Positions 56,723 through 64,000 of a stretch of 64,000 nt of DNA are shown here, one piece after another. The stretch spans positions 1 to 64,000 of the forward strand of contig QFXJ01000050.1 in assembly GCA_003402375.1 (NCBI GenBank), read 5' to 3'. A model generated the notes under the pieces. It saw only the letters and a program-made list of their open reading frames with translations. It searched no databases and was not told the DNA's origin. The position numbers were made by a program, and so were the translations under genes. Origin of the DNA: Candidatus Nitrotoga sp. CP45. GTDB taxonomy: Bacteria > Pseudomonadota > Gammaproteobacteria > Burkholderiales > Gallionellaceae. Each line of letters begins with the position of its first letter. The first letter of the stretch is position 1.

Positions 56723-56989
56723 TCCCGGCAATTTCTCAAACTAACCAATTCTACCAATCATATAATGGCTACCCCCATCAGTATTATTTTGCGATACAGG
56801 GATATAGATATTAATCTGACAGTTGGGATTTGAAATTTTCATCGACACATTCCACACGGGGATTCTGGGAGTTTTTTGACGCGCCTTAATGACTGGACAA
56901 TAATGCCGTGTGTGATCGAGGAGAGTCCACATAGCTTAACAATACACATCACGCCAACCCATTTACTAAGTTTAGATATGCCAATTTGC

Positions 56990-57018
56990 TTGACAATATC
57001 TTTATTTAAAGATACATT
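56990..57018 (+). promoter_or_regulatory. Sigma70-like promoter of ncgABC-nirK
   Basis: TTGACA (56990-56995) matches the -35 consensus exactly; after a 17-base spacer TACATT (57013-57018) is a fair -10. The spacer carries the palindrome ATCTTTATTTAAAGAT (56998-57013). Transcription would begin near 57025, ahead of the ATG at 57059. A repressor on the dyad would block polymerase. Confidence 0.65.
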
Positions 57019-57031
57019 GAAAATGACTGTT
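57009..57031 (+). promoter_or_regulatory. NsrR-like operator
   Basis: The 23 bases from 57009 read AAGATACATTGAAAATGACT plus GTT. Against the NsrR consensus AAGATGYATTT-N-AAATRCATCTT they agree at about 17 of 22 defined positions, best in the left half. The site overlaps the -10 and the likely start point. The Nitrosomonas ncgA promoter is known to be NsrR-controlled, and an nsrR gene lies at 13607. Confidence 0.5.
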
Positions 57032-57058
57032 ATAAATCCTTACCAACTGAAACTTGTA

Positions 57059-58150
57059 ATGATAAGAAAAATGACCATTGCCATCAATACATTGCGTACG
57101 TCCACTGTGGCTCGCCACCTCATAAACACTTTAACATTTTGTTTTTTAACAGGAATAACAACTGCAAGCTGGGCTGAGCAGCGTGAATTTAACCTGAGCA
57201 TTGATGAAGTTTCAATAGAAGCAGCCCCAGGCTTTACCAACAAAGTTTTTGCGTTCAACGGACAGGTGCCAGGGCCACTCATCCGCCTCAAGGAAGGAGA
57301 TGATGTGATGGTGCATGTGGCCAACAACACCACACTTCCTCACACTGTCCACTGGCATGGAGTTAACCAAACCGGCAGTTGGCAGCAAGACGGCGTGCCC
57401 AGCATTACGCAGGAAGCAATTCAACCCGGGGAATCTTTCACTTATAAATTCAATGTTGATCGTCCCGGAAGCCTGTGGTACCACTGCCATGTAAATGTCT
57501 GGGAGCATGTGGCGATACGCGGGATGTGGGGGCCAATGATTGTCGATCCCAAAAACCCGAGCGCACTCGAAAAAGAAGTTACCCTGGATGCCATTCTGAT
57601 GATGAGCACTTGGCAATCACCTTATGCCAACGTATATGGCAAAGGGGGCAACCCGCAGGATGTTTCTGACTACTTTTCGGTAAACGCAAGATCCTTCCCG
57701 TTCACCCAACCGATTAGGGTCAAGAAAGGCGATGTATTGAGAATGCGCTTTATTGGCGCAGGCGATGAAACTCACCAAATGCATATGCATGGGCATGACA
57801 TGCTCATCACCCACAAAGACGGATACCCGCTTGCCAGCCCTTATTATGTGGACACAGTCCCGGTAGGGCCTGGGGAGCGTTATGACGTAATCGTCAAAAT
57901 GAACAATCCTGGACTTTTCATAATGCACGACCATGTTGACAAGCACATGACAAACAACGGTGCCTCAATGGGTGGGCCAGTGACCGTTTTCGAATATGAA
58001 GGCGTCAAAATGAATGACTGGTACGCATGGAAAGGTAAAGTGTACGACCCCAATTTCTTCTACAGTGTGTCACTTACACAAGGATATGGACTTTTCAACA
58101 GCGCACCTTTCATGGGAAAAGTCGTCGAACAGGGAAAAAGGAGGAGATAA
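57059..58150 (+). CDS. ncgA: Two-domain multicopper oxidase, NcgA-type
   Basis: The start at 57059 (MIRKMTIAIN, or 57071) gives a signal peptide ending SWA-EQ; the frame is open to 56876 but that part covers the promoter. In the 363-residue product domain 1 has HTVHWHG (His95, 98, 100) and WYHCHVNVWEHVAIRGM (His142, Cys143, His144, His150, Met156), supplying a type 1 copper site plus type 2/3 ligands. Domain 2 has HQMHMHGH (His239, 242, 244, 246) and MHDHVDKH (His290, 292, 296), completing the trinuclear site between subunits. A type 1 site only in domain 1 is the 'type C' plan of the Nitrosomonas blue copper oxidase. It is periplasmic; in Nitrosomonas the ncg genes support nitrite tolerance and NirK function. 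Confidence 0.88.
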   Translation: MIRKMTIAINTLRTSTVARHLINTLTFCFLTGITTASWAEQREFNLSIDEVSIEAAPGFTNKVFAFNGQVPGPLIRLKEGDDVMVHVANNTTLPHTVHWHGVNQTGSWQQDGVPSITQEAIQPGESFTYKFNVDRPGSLWYHCHVNVWEHVAIRGMWGPMIVDPKNPSALEKEVTLDAILMMSTWQSPYANVYGKGGNPQDVSDYFSVNARSFPFTQPIRVKKGDVLRMRFIGAGDETHQMHMHGHDMLITHKDGYPLASPYYVDTVPVGPGERYDVIVKMNNPGLFIMHDHVDKHMTNNGASMGGPVTVFEYEGVKMNDWYAWKGKVYDPNFFYSVSLTQGYGLFNSAPFMGKVVEQGKRRR

Positions 58151-58152
58151 AT

Positions 58153-58833
58153 ATGAAGCGAATAATTTTTGTTGTCTTACTTGGCTTTTCTGGAGCGACC
58201 CTCGCCGAGGGAGGAATGCTTCAAGGGAGTTGCGCCGCCTGCCACAACACTAAGGGGCCGGCAACTCAGACATTAAAAACTGCCTTTGAAAAAAAGGGGC
58301 CAGATCTTTTTTACGCGGGCAATAAATATCGCCAGGAATGGCTCGTATCTTGGCTGCAAAAGCCCGGGCGGATTCGTCCAGCCGGAATGTACTATGGCGG
58401 ACATATCAAGGCTGGGGCAAAAGGTGATGAAATTGATGCTTCGACGCTCACAGATCATATTGCACTTTCCAAGGCCGATGCCACCTCAGTTGCGGCCGAA
58501 CTCATGAAGATGAAACCGCATGATGACTTGATCGCAAAGGAAAAAATCGAGCCCGGTACAATACCAAAGCAGATGGGGGAAATGGCCTTTACTAAATTCT
58601 TGGGTTGTATGGCCTGTCACTTGATCGAGCCTGAATATGGCGGGCTATCGGGGCCAGAGCTTTATACGGCGGCAAAGCGTCTGCAACCACAATATATGTC
58701 AAGCTTCATCAGATCTCCTCAAGCTTGGGAGCCAAAATCCATGATGCCCAACAAAAACTTATCGGAGGTGAATATACAGAAAATGGTTCATTATCTTGAG
58801 ACACTGAGCAAGGAGAACGCAAATGCCAACTAA
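58153..58833 (+). CDS. ncgB: Dihaem cytochrome c, NcgB-type
   Basis: The 226-residue protein has a short signal peptide (MKRIIFVVLLGFSGATLA) and two haem c sites, CAACH (Cys27, Cys30, His31) and CMACH (Cys152, Cys155, His156), in two separate domains. Methionines in PAGMYYGG and KSMMPNK are candidate sixth ligands. It begins three bases after ncgA and overlaps ncgC by 11 bp. It probably carries electrons between the periplasmic quinol or cytochrome pool and the copper enzymes encoded beside it. Confidence 0.88.
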   Translation: MKRIIFVVLLGFSGATLAEGGMLQGSCAACHNTKGPATQTLKTAFEKKGPDLFYAGNKYRQEWLVSWLQKPGRIRPAGMYYGGHIKAGAKGDEIDASTLTDHIALSKADATSVAAELMKMKPHDDLIAKEKIEPGTIPKQMGEMAFTKFLGCMACHLIEPEYGGLSGPELYTAAKRLQPQYMSSFIRSPQAWEPKSMMPNKNLSEVNIQKMVHYLETLSKENANAN

Positions 58834-59173
58834 ATTAGTTTTGTTGCTTTTACTAGCGGCTTTCTCAGTCCAAGCCCAAGCCAAAGAAACACCCGCTGAC
58901 AACTACAAAGCCTATTGCGTTCAATGCCACGGCAGTGATGGAACCGGAAAAGGCGTGAACGTCCGGGATATGACGGTCGTGCCGCGTGATCACACCGATG
59001 CGAAAGCAATGTCGGGGCGCTCGGACGAAACATTATTCAAGGCAATTAAAGAGGGTGGCCCATCCATTGAAAAATCAATATTGATGCCGCCATGGGGCGC
59101 AACCTTAAGTGATGAGGAAATTAAAGAGTTGGTGCAACATCTGCGTATGTTATGTAAGTGTAAGTTTGGTTAG
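58823..59173 (+). CDS. ncgC: Monohaem cytochrome c, NcgC-type
   Basis: The 116-residue protein has a signal peptide ending AQA-KE and one CVQCH site (Cys32, Cys35, His36); the methionine in ILMPPWG is the likely axial ligand. It ends RMLCKCKFG, with two extra cysteines unusual for such a small cytochrome. It is translationally coupled to ncgB and lies 73 bp before nirK, a plausible direct electron donor to the reductase. Confidence 0.87.
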   Translation: MPTKLVLLLLLAAFSVQAQAKETPADNYKAYCVQCHGSDGTGKGVNVRDMTVVPRDHTDAKAMSGRSDETLFKAIKEGGPSIEKSILMPPWGATLSDEEIKELVQHLRMLCKCKFG

Positions 59174-59246
59174 TAGATGGTAGCAGCACGAAGTAGTAAT
59201 AAAAAATACAATCTGTAGTTAATGTTCAATTAAACAGGGGAATAAC

Positions 59247-60191
59247 ATGTATACGCTTAAAAAAACAGCTGTTGCTGTCATGATGGTAACTGGGCTTTTT
59301 TCCGCACAGCAAGTTTTTGCGAAAACCGTTAAAGTCACGATGACGGCTATGGAAGTTGATCTAGCCGTGAATAACAAGGGTGATGCCAAAATGGCAGCAT
59401 GGACATTCGACGGCTCCATTCCTGGCAAGCCTGTCCGCGTAGATGAAGGCGATACGGTCGATTTTACGTTGATCAACCCTCCTGAGAATAAAAATTCACA
59501 CGCAATGGATTTTCATGCGGCTCAGGTAGACGTGCTGAATGAATTCGGTGAAATCAAGCCCGGACAAACTAAACATTTCAAGTTTGAAGCCAAGGTTCCA
59601 GGCGTATTCATGTATCACTGTGGCGCAAGCACCATGGCTCAGCATATTGCCAAGGGAATGTACGGGATGATTATCGTCGATCCAAAAGATAAAAAGAATT
59701 ATCCGAAAGCAGACCGTGAATATATGCTGATTCAGCAGCAATACTTCCCGGACAGTGAAAACATCACTGGCTTACTTGAAAACACCGGTTGGAAAGGTGC
59801 TCTTATCAACGGTAAAATGTTCCATTACGATCCTGTTCATGAACCAAATGCAACTCAAGTTCTGGAGTCCAAACCAGGCGAACGCGTCCGTATTTTCTTT
59901 GTAAACGCGAACATCAACAATCCGGTCGCTTTGCATCCTATCGCAGGGATTTGGGATCGTGTTTATATCAACGGCAACCCGAAGAACACGCTATACGGCA
60001 TTCAAACATACAACGTGGCGGTAGCTGAAGGCGGTACATTTGATATCGTTTCGCCAGCTGACCGTCCGACCAATGTCGCAATCGTCGATCATGCGATGGG
60101 AGCGGCGTTACGCGGTGCTATCACGGTTTTGATGAACAAGCCCGACGCTGACCCGAAAAAAGGACGTGGCGATCAAATCCTGATCAGATAA
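59247..60191 (+). CDS. nirK: Copper-containing nitrite reductase
   Basis: NirK reduces nitrite to nitric oxide in the periplasm. A GGGGAATAAC box precedes the ATG. The 314-residue protein has a signal peptide ending VFA-KT. Type 1 copper ligands are His85, Cys125 (MYHCGAS), His133 and Met138 (QHIAKGM); type 2 ligands are His90 (AMDFH), His124 and His282 (IVDHAMG). Asp88 in AMDFH and His230 (VALHPIAG) are the catalytic pair. It is short and lacks fused cytochrome or cupredoxin domains. It closes the ncgABC-nirK arrangement of ammonia and nitrite oxidisers. A hairpin follows. Confidence 0.93.
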   Translation: MYTLKKTAVAVMMVTGLFSAQQVFAKTVKVTMTAMEVDLAVNNKGDAKMAAWTFDGSIPGKPVRVDEGDTVDFTLINPPENKNSHAMDFHAAQVDVLNEFGEIKPGQTKHFKFEAKVPGVFMYHCGASTMAQHIAKGMYGMIIVDPKDKKNYPKADREYMLIQQQYFPDSENITGLLENTGWKGALINGKMFHYDPVHEPNATQVLESKPGERVRIFFVNANINNPVALHPIAGIWDRVYINGNPKNTLYGIQTYNVAVAEGGTFDIVSPADRPTNVAIVDHAMGAALRGAITVLMNKPDADPKKGRGDQILIR

Positions 60192-60523
60192 TTTTTAGTA
60201 AAGCTATTCCGCTTATTTTTGAGGAGGCTTTTGCCTCCTCTTAACATTTAACTGGACATATGCACATCGCGTTGACCTCCAACTGTGGGAGGCGTAAAGT
60301 GGAACTCCCTGACGACCCGTCTTTTCGCTCAGTGTGTTATCGCACATACGTGCAACTGTTGAAAAGATATAGTCGGTCTCCCTACATATCAAACTAGTAG
60401 AGGGGCGTTGAAATGCCAATTTTCGAAAACATGGGGTCAGAGTCCACAATGAAGATAAATAGGCATGGAGCGTATAGAAATCATCCGAACTTTAACTATA
60501 AAAAACTATAAGGAGATTCAATT
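60192..60523. other. Intergenic region between nirK and the DUF1264 gene
   Basis: It contains the nirK hairpin, a TGGGGTCAGAGTCC motif at 60432-60445 like that at 102-114, and an AAGGAG ribosome binding site near 60509. Short frames show no recognisable product. It may include debris of a small mobile element. Confidence 0.45.
60221..60240 (+). terminator. Hairpin terminator after nirK
   Basis: GAGGAGGC and GCCTCCTC pair around TTTT, 30 bp past the nirK stop. Only a short T-rich run follows, so termination may be partial. Confidence 0.65.
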
Positions 60524-61060
60524 ATGAAAATGAGCAAAGTCTGCGTTCTTGTTTCCTCATTAATCACGGCCGGCTTCTTGTCTGCCCCTGCTTTTGCTGC
60601 GGATAAAAATCCTCTATCCGGTTATACAATTCATGTTGTGGCGCCACATGTCATGGACGGAGAAATTATTGGTCCATTCCATCATTACTGCAAACCAATC
60701 AACGACGACGTTATTCAATGTATTTTGTTTGAGTCAGCCGAACCTAACGCCCGCTTGACCGAAGTTGAATACATGGTTTCCAAAAAACTGACCGCATCGG
60801 CCATACCGAAATGGTCACATACGCAAAACTGGCACGACCATAAGCAAGAGATAGAAACCGGTCGTGTTGCCATAGTGAATCCAACTGACCCGAAAGAGCA
60901 AAAAGGACTGGCGGATTATGTTGCTGGAACCGATGGCATTATTTTCCATCTCTGGCCTAAAGACGCGCCTATCCCTGACGGTTCGGTCGGCATTCCTCAA
61001 TCAGTCGGACACTGGGAAGAGCTACATGGGAAAATTGGTAAAGATGCAACTAAAAAATAA
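60524..61060 (+). CDS. Exported DUF1264 protein
   Basis: AAGGAG precedes the ATG. The 178-residue protein has a signal peptide (MKMSKVCVLVSSLITAGFLS, cut near FA-AD) and the DUF1264/OBAP-like pattern: HHYCKPINDDVIQCILFES, ARLTEVEYMVSKKL, WHDHKQEIETGRVAI and DGSVGIPQSVGHW. Conserved His and Cys (HHYC, QC, WHDH) could bind a metal. The family's biochemical role is unknown. Its place between nirK and a cytochrome c suggests a link with nitrite, NO or copper handling. Confidence 0.8.
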   Translation: MKMSKVCVLVSSLITAGFLSAPAFAADKNPLSGYTIHVVAPHVMDGEIIGPFHHYCKPINDDVIQCILFESAEPNARLTEVEYMVSKKLTASAIPKWSHTQNWHDHKQEIETGRVAIVNPTDPKEQKGLADYVAGTDGIIFHLWPKDAPIPDGSVGIPQSVGHWEELHGKIGKDATKK

Positions 61061-61143
61061 GTTTTTTTGAATTATTCAAGAGACACGGGGTTTGTCCAAA
61101 TGGATGAGCGCTGTGTTTTTTTATTTGTAAGTGAGGTGATGTC

Positions 61144-61578
61144 ATGTTTTTTTTAAAGAAAAATATGTGGGTATGGATTGCCATCCTTTTGAGCGTCGGC
61201 TCGCAAAGCGCATTGGCTTTTCACAAGGACGTGTATGAACCGCGTGTACCTAAAGCGATTATTGAGCAGGAACAGCAAGTAAAAAGCCCTTATCCCGTCA
61301 CACCAGAGCGAATTGAAGCCGGCCGTAAAATTTATTTTGGGGTAGGTTTTTGCGTAACTTGCCATAGTAAGGATGGAACAGGTGTCAATCTACCCGGACA
61401 TCCTTCGCGTGATTTTACCGATGCAAAATGGCAGAAACTTCGCACAGATGGGGAATTAATGTGGGTTTTAAAAAATGGTAGCCCGGGAACCGGGATGCCA
61501 ATTCGGGTTGGAACCGATATAAACGAAGAAGACGGTTGGAATGTAATTCAATTTATCCGTACCTTCGAGGGCAAGTAG
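61144..61578 (+). CDS. Monohaem cytochrome c
   Basis: The 144-residue protein has a signal peptide (IAILLSVGSQSALA-FH) and one haem site CVTCH (Cys70, Cys73, His74); the Met in PGTGMPIRVG is the probable axial ligand. About 45 residues precede the cytochrome fold. It follows the DUF1264 gene by 83 bp on the same strand and may be its redox partner or serve NirK. It is not part of the classical ncgABC set. Confidence 0.83.
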   Translation: MFFLKKNMWVWIAILLSVGSQSALAFHKDVYEPRVPKAIIEQEQQVKSPYPVTPERIEAGRKIYFGVGFCVTCHSKDGTGVNLPGHPSRDFTDAKWQKLRTDGELMWVLKNGSPGTGMPIRVGTDINEEDGWNVIQFIRTFEGK

Positions 61579-61781
61579 ACGACTTTCTTTCAAAAACGAG
61601 GCAATCCACCCTCACAAATTGTGGATTCGCCCTGCCCACAGTGAGCGTCGGACTTTCGTATATTGTTCACACCTCCAAGGTAATAAACTTCGCACCCTAA
61701 ATCAGTAAGACGTAGCTAGAGCCTGTGCCACAAATAACATCTTTTAATCAGGCTTAGACCAGAGGAAATCGGACCATCAAT

Positions 61782-63098
61782 ATGGCGAAAAAAATAGCGG
61801 CCGGGATCGCACTGCTAGGAATCGTCATTCTGGCTTGGTATTTCTTCGGCCAGCACATTTCTATTTCATGGCTTGATACTCAAACCACGGCTCAAACCGC
61901 AACTCCTGATATCAAGATCTTATCCTTATCTGACATAGGTAAATCCAAACAGGAACCAATCTGGATTTGTCCGATGCACCCAGAAATCATGCAAAATCAT
62001 TCGGGCACTTGTCCGATTTGCGGGATGGATCTGGTTCAATCAAAAAATCCCGCGGCTCACAACCACGATCACGGCATTCATGTCGATACCGCATCCATCC
62101 AGAAGCTTGGTGTCCGGTTGGAAAGTGTGAAGAAAGCCCCGCTCAGCCAGGAAATCCGCACTTATGGCAACGTAATAGTCGATGGGGATACGCTTTATAA
62201 TGTCCATACCAAGGTCGATGGCTGGATAAAAAAGCTGAATATCAATTCGGTCGGGCAGCAGATTCGCAAAGGACAAATAATCTATGAGATCTATTCTCCC
62301 GATTTAATCGCACAACAAAAAGAGTATTTGAGGTTTGTGGTACGCCGTGATCAGACGTTAAAAACGATAGGCGACATTTCTCCGCTAGTGGAAAACCCGT
62401 ATGTAATGGATCTGCTGCAAGAGCTTTCCAGAGAAAGAACTAAATTTCTCCATAAAGATATTGGCATTGAATCCGTGCAACAAATGGAGGACTCCAAGCA
62501 AGCCATTGAGGTGGTTAAAATACTAGCTGGTCAGGCAGGTGTCGTGACACAAATTAATGCACGGGAAGGTAACTTTGTTACGCCTTCCACCACCCTGTTT
62601 ACTCTGGCCGATGTCTCCAAGATATGGGTTGATATCACGCTTTTCCCCGACCAAGCTGGCCGGGTACAGAATGGCGATGCAGTGACCATAAAAACCCCCG
62701 ATGGGCAAGAAATCAAAACCAAGCTCGACTTTGTTAATCCTCTCGCCGAAAACAATAAAATCAACGCGCGGGTGACGCTTGATAATACCAATCTGCGTTT
62801 GCGTCCTGGCAGCTTTGTCGACGTGATTATTCACGCCCAGCCGCACGAAGCCCTCGTTTTGCCCCGCTCATCAGTCATACACACTGGACAGGGCGATTGG
62901 GTAATCCTGTCCAGAGGGGAGGGACATTTCCTCCCCGTTAATATCGAAACCGGGATCGAAAGCGGGGACTGGATCGAGGTTGTAGATGGCCTGCTGGAAG
63001 GCGCAGAAGTAGCCGTAAACGGCCAGTTCCTGCTGGACGCAGCATCATCGCTGCAAGATGCCGCGCAACGCATGCAGGAATCGCATAAGCACCAATGA
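61782..63098 (+). CDS. cusB: RND efflux periplasmic adaptor, CusB-type
   Basis: The 438-residue protein has one N-terminal membrane anchor and a heavy-metal-binding domain ICPMHPEIMQNHSGTCPICG (~62-84) with paired cysteines and CPMHP, as in many CusB proteins. The membrane-fusion adaptor follows: GWIKKLNINSVGQQIRKGQI, a helical hairpin, AREGNFVTPSTTLFTLADVS and the C-terminal barrel. It should link the RND pump to an outer-membrane channel for copper or silver export. Its stop overlaps the start of the pump gene as ATGA. Confidence 0.88.
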   Translation: MAKKIAAGIALLGIVILAWYFFGQHISISWLDTQTTAQTATPDIKILSLSDIGKSKQEPIWICPMHPEIMQNHSGTCPICGMDLVQSKNPAAHNHDHGIHVDTASIQKLGVRLESVKKAPLSQEIRTYGNVIVDGDTLYNVHTKVDGWIKKLNINSVGQQIRKGQIIYEIYSPDLIAQQKEYLRFVVRRDQTLKTIGDISPLVENPYVMDLLQELSRERTKFLHKDIGIESVQQMEDSKQAIEVVKILAGQAGVVTQINAREGNFVTPSTTLFTLADVSKIWVDITLFPDQAGRVQNGDAVTIKTPDGQEIKTKLDFVNPLAENNKINARVTLDNTNLRLRPGSFVDVIIHAQPHEALVLPRSSVIHTGQGDWVILSRGEGHFLPVNIETGIESGDWIEVVDGLLEGAEVAVNGQFLLDAASSLQDAAQRMQESHKHQ

Positions 63099-64000
63099 TT
63101 GCGCGCGTTATATCCTGGTCATTACGTAACCATCTGCTGGTTTTGCTGCTTGCCGCTTTAATCAGCGCCTGGGGAATTTACTCCTTGCGTCATACCGCAC
63201 TGGACGCAATTCCCGATCTTTCTGATGTCCAGGTCATCATCAAAACCACTTACCCCGGCCAATCGCCGCAAGCGGTGGAAGACCAGGTAACCTATCCGCT
63301 TACCTCGGCGCTACTGTCGGTCCCCGGTTCTACTGCGGTTCGCGGCTTTTCCATGTTCGGCGAGTCGTTTATTTACATTATTTTCAAGGATGGAACCGAT
63401 CCCTATTGGGCGCGCACGCGCGTGCTTGAATACCTGAGCCAGATGGCGGGAAAGCTGCCGCCCGGCGTCACGCCGGCACTCGGGCCGGATGCATCCGGCG
63501 TGGGCTGGATTTTTGAATATGCGTTAACCGATCGTCAGCATCGCCACGATCCTGATGAATTGCGGGCGCTACAGGATTTTTTCCTGAAATATGAATTACA
63601 AAGCCTGCCCGGTGTCGCCGAAGTGGCGAGTGTCGGTGGCATGGTGCGGCAATACCAGATCGAAGTGAATCCGACCCGACTGGCCGCATATAAACTGACA
63701 CTGGACAGCGTGGCGCAATCAGTACGCGACAGCAACCTGTCCGGCGGCGGCTCAGTGGTAGAAATGGGTCGCGCCGAATACATGATCCGGGCGCGCGGCT
63801 ACCTCAAAACGCTGGATGATTTCCGGCAAATTCCGCTCGGCACAGACGCACAAGGCATCCCTATCCGTTTGCAGGACGTGGCGCATATCCAGACGGGGCC
63901 GGAAGCGCGTCGTGGCGTTGTTGATCTCGATGGCGAGGGCGAGGTAGTAGGCGGGATCGTCGTGATGCGCTACGGCAACAACGCACTGGAAACGATAGAG
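63095..64000 (+). CDS. cusA: RND heavy-metal efflux pump, CusA/CzcA family (partial)
   Basis: The frame opens with ATG at 63095, overlapping the cusB stop, and runs past the window end (302 codons visible of about 1,040). MIARVISWSLRNHLLVLLLA is the first transmembrane helix; ALDAIPDLSDVQVIIKT, YPGQSPQAVEDQVTYPL and PGVAEVASVGGMVRQYQI are typical of the heavy-metal RND subfamily. CusB pairing and context suggest Cu(I)/Ag(I), but the methionine residues that would confirm copper lie beyond the visible part. Confidence 0.9.
   Translation, partial: MIARVISWSLRNHLLVLLLAALISAWGIYSLRHTALDAIPDLSDVQVIIKTTYPGQSPQAVEDQVTYPLTSALLSVPGSTAVRGFSMFGESFIYIIFKDGTDPYWARTRVLEYLSQMAGKLPPGVTPALGPDASGVGWIFEYALTDRQHRHDPDELRALQDFFLKYELQSLPGVAEVASVGGMVRQYQIEVNPTRLAAYKLTLDSVAQSVRDSNLSGGGSVVEMGRAEYMIRARGYLKTLDDFRQIPLGTDAQGIPIRLQDVAHIQTGPEARRGVVDLDGEGEVVGGIVVMRYGNNALETIE

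Larger units (their letters stand above)
56723..57058. other. Regulatory region upstream of ncgA
   Basis: About 335 bp between the small basic protein and the multicopper oxidase. It holds the promoter and NsrR-like site described separately. A possible early reading frame from 56876 exists in the oxidase frame but lacks a signal peptide and spans the promoter, so it is not used as the start. Confidence 0.5.

Noticed and set aside
56876-57058. N-terminal extension of the multicopper oxidase starting at 56876.
   Set aside because: It would place coding sequence across a strong promoter and put about 60 residues ahead of a clear signal peptide.
60213-60449. Minus-strand frame in the gap after nirK.
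   Set aside because: No motif, no ribosome binding site, and it overlaps the nirK hairpin.

Overview
The window looks like the chromosome of a chemolithoautotrophic betaproteobacterium of the order Nitrosomonadales. A member of the Gallionellaceae (for example a Nitrotoga-like nitrite oxidiser) or the Nitrosomonadaceae fits best. The grounds are a Calvin-cycle style tkt-gap-pgk-pyk-fba block, a copper nitrite reductase cluster arranged like ncgABC-nirK of Nitrosomonas, a complete type II secretion operon, the zapA-6S RNA arrangement, and betaproteobacterial housekeeping order (accB-accC-prmA, dapF-DUF484-xerC). Genus assignment is inference; no rRNA gene is present.

Layout. 1-2950 is a mobile, accessory patch: a broken IS1182-type transposase, a TIR-domain gene packaged as an integron gene cassette with recognisable attC sites, and an IS91-family transposase. 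2990-14060 is mostly core: a lipoprotein hydrolase, thiL-pgpA-nuclease, lpxH, two adjacent cyclophilins, a TPR protein, glnS, cysS and an NsrR-type nitric oxide sensor, followed by an IS3 remnant. 14500-23100 is a cell-surface region: an exported GGCT-fold protein, a radical SAM protein, a Wzm/Wzt polysaccharide exporter, a parvulin and three secreted proteins of unknown role. 23500-35200 is a type II secretion operon (gspE-F-G-H-I-J-K, a 490 bp gap, then gspL-M-C-D), all on the minus strand. 35400-39340 holds a DUF3426 protein, prmA, accC, accB and aroQ, then a PIN toxin-antitoxin pair. 40500-47760 is the central carbon block (tkt, gap, pgk, pyk, fba). 47970-49850 is a second accessory patch: an IS5-family element with an 8 bp direct repeat, and a hicA gene with a hicB that lacks its DNA-binding end. 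50000-56130 is core again (rlmI, xerC, DUF484, dapF, TauE/SafE, EVE, 6S RNA, zapA, zapB-like).

The last 7 kb is the most interesting metabolic region. A two-domain multicopper oxidase, a dihaem and a monohaem cytochrome c, and a copper nitrite reductase form an ncgABC-nirK cluster. It sits behind a sigma70-like promoter whose spacer carries a dyad and which adjoins an NsrR-like sequence. It is followed by a DUF1264 protein, another monohaem cytochrome c, and a CusB/CusA-type metal efflux pair that runs off the window end. Together with the nsrR gene at 13607 this suggests a nitrite/nitric oxide response module built on copper enzymes, with copper export next to it.

Two points deserve most attention: the TIR gene as a mobile integron cassette (possible defence cargo), and the extension of the ncg-nirK cluster by DUF1264 and an additional cytochrome.
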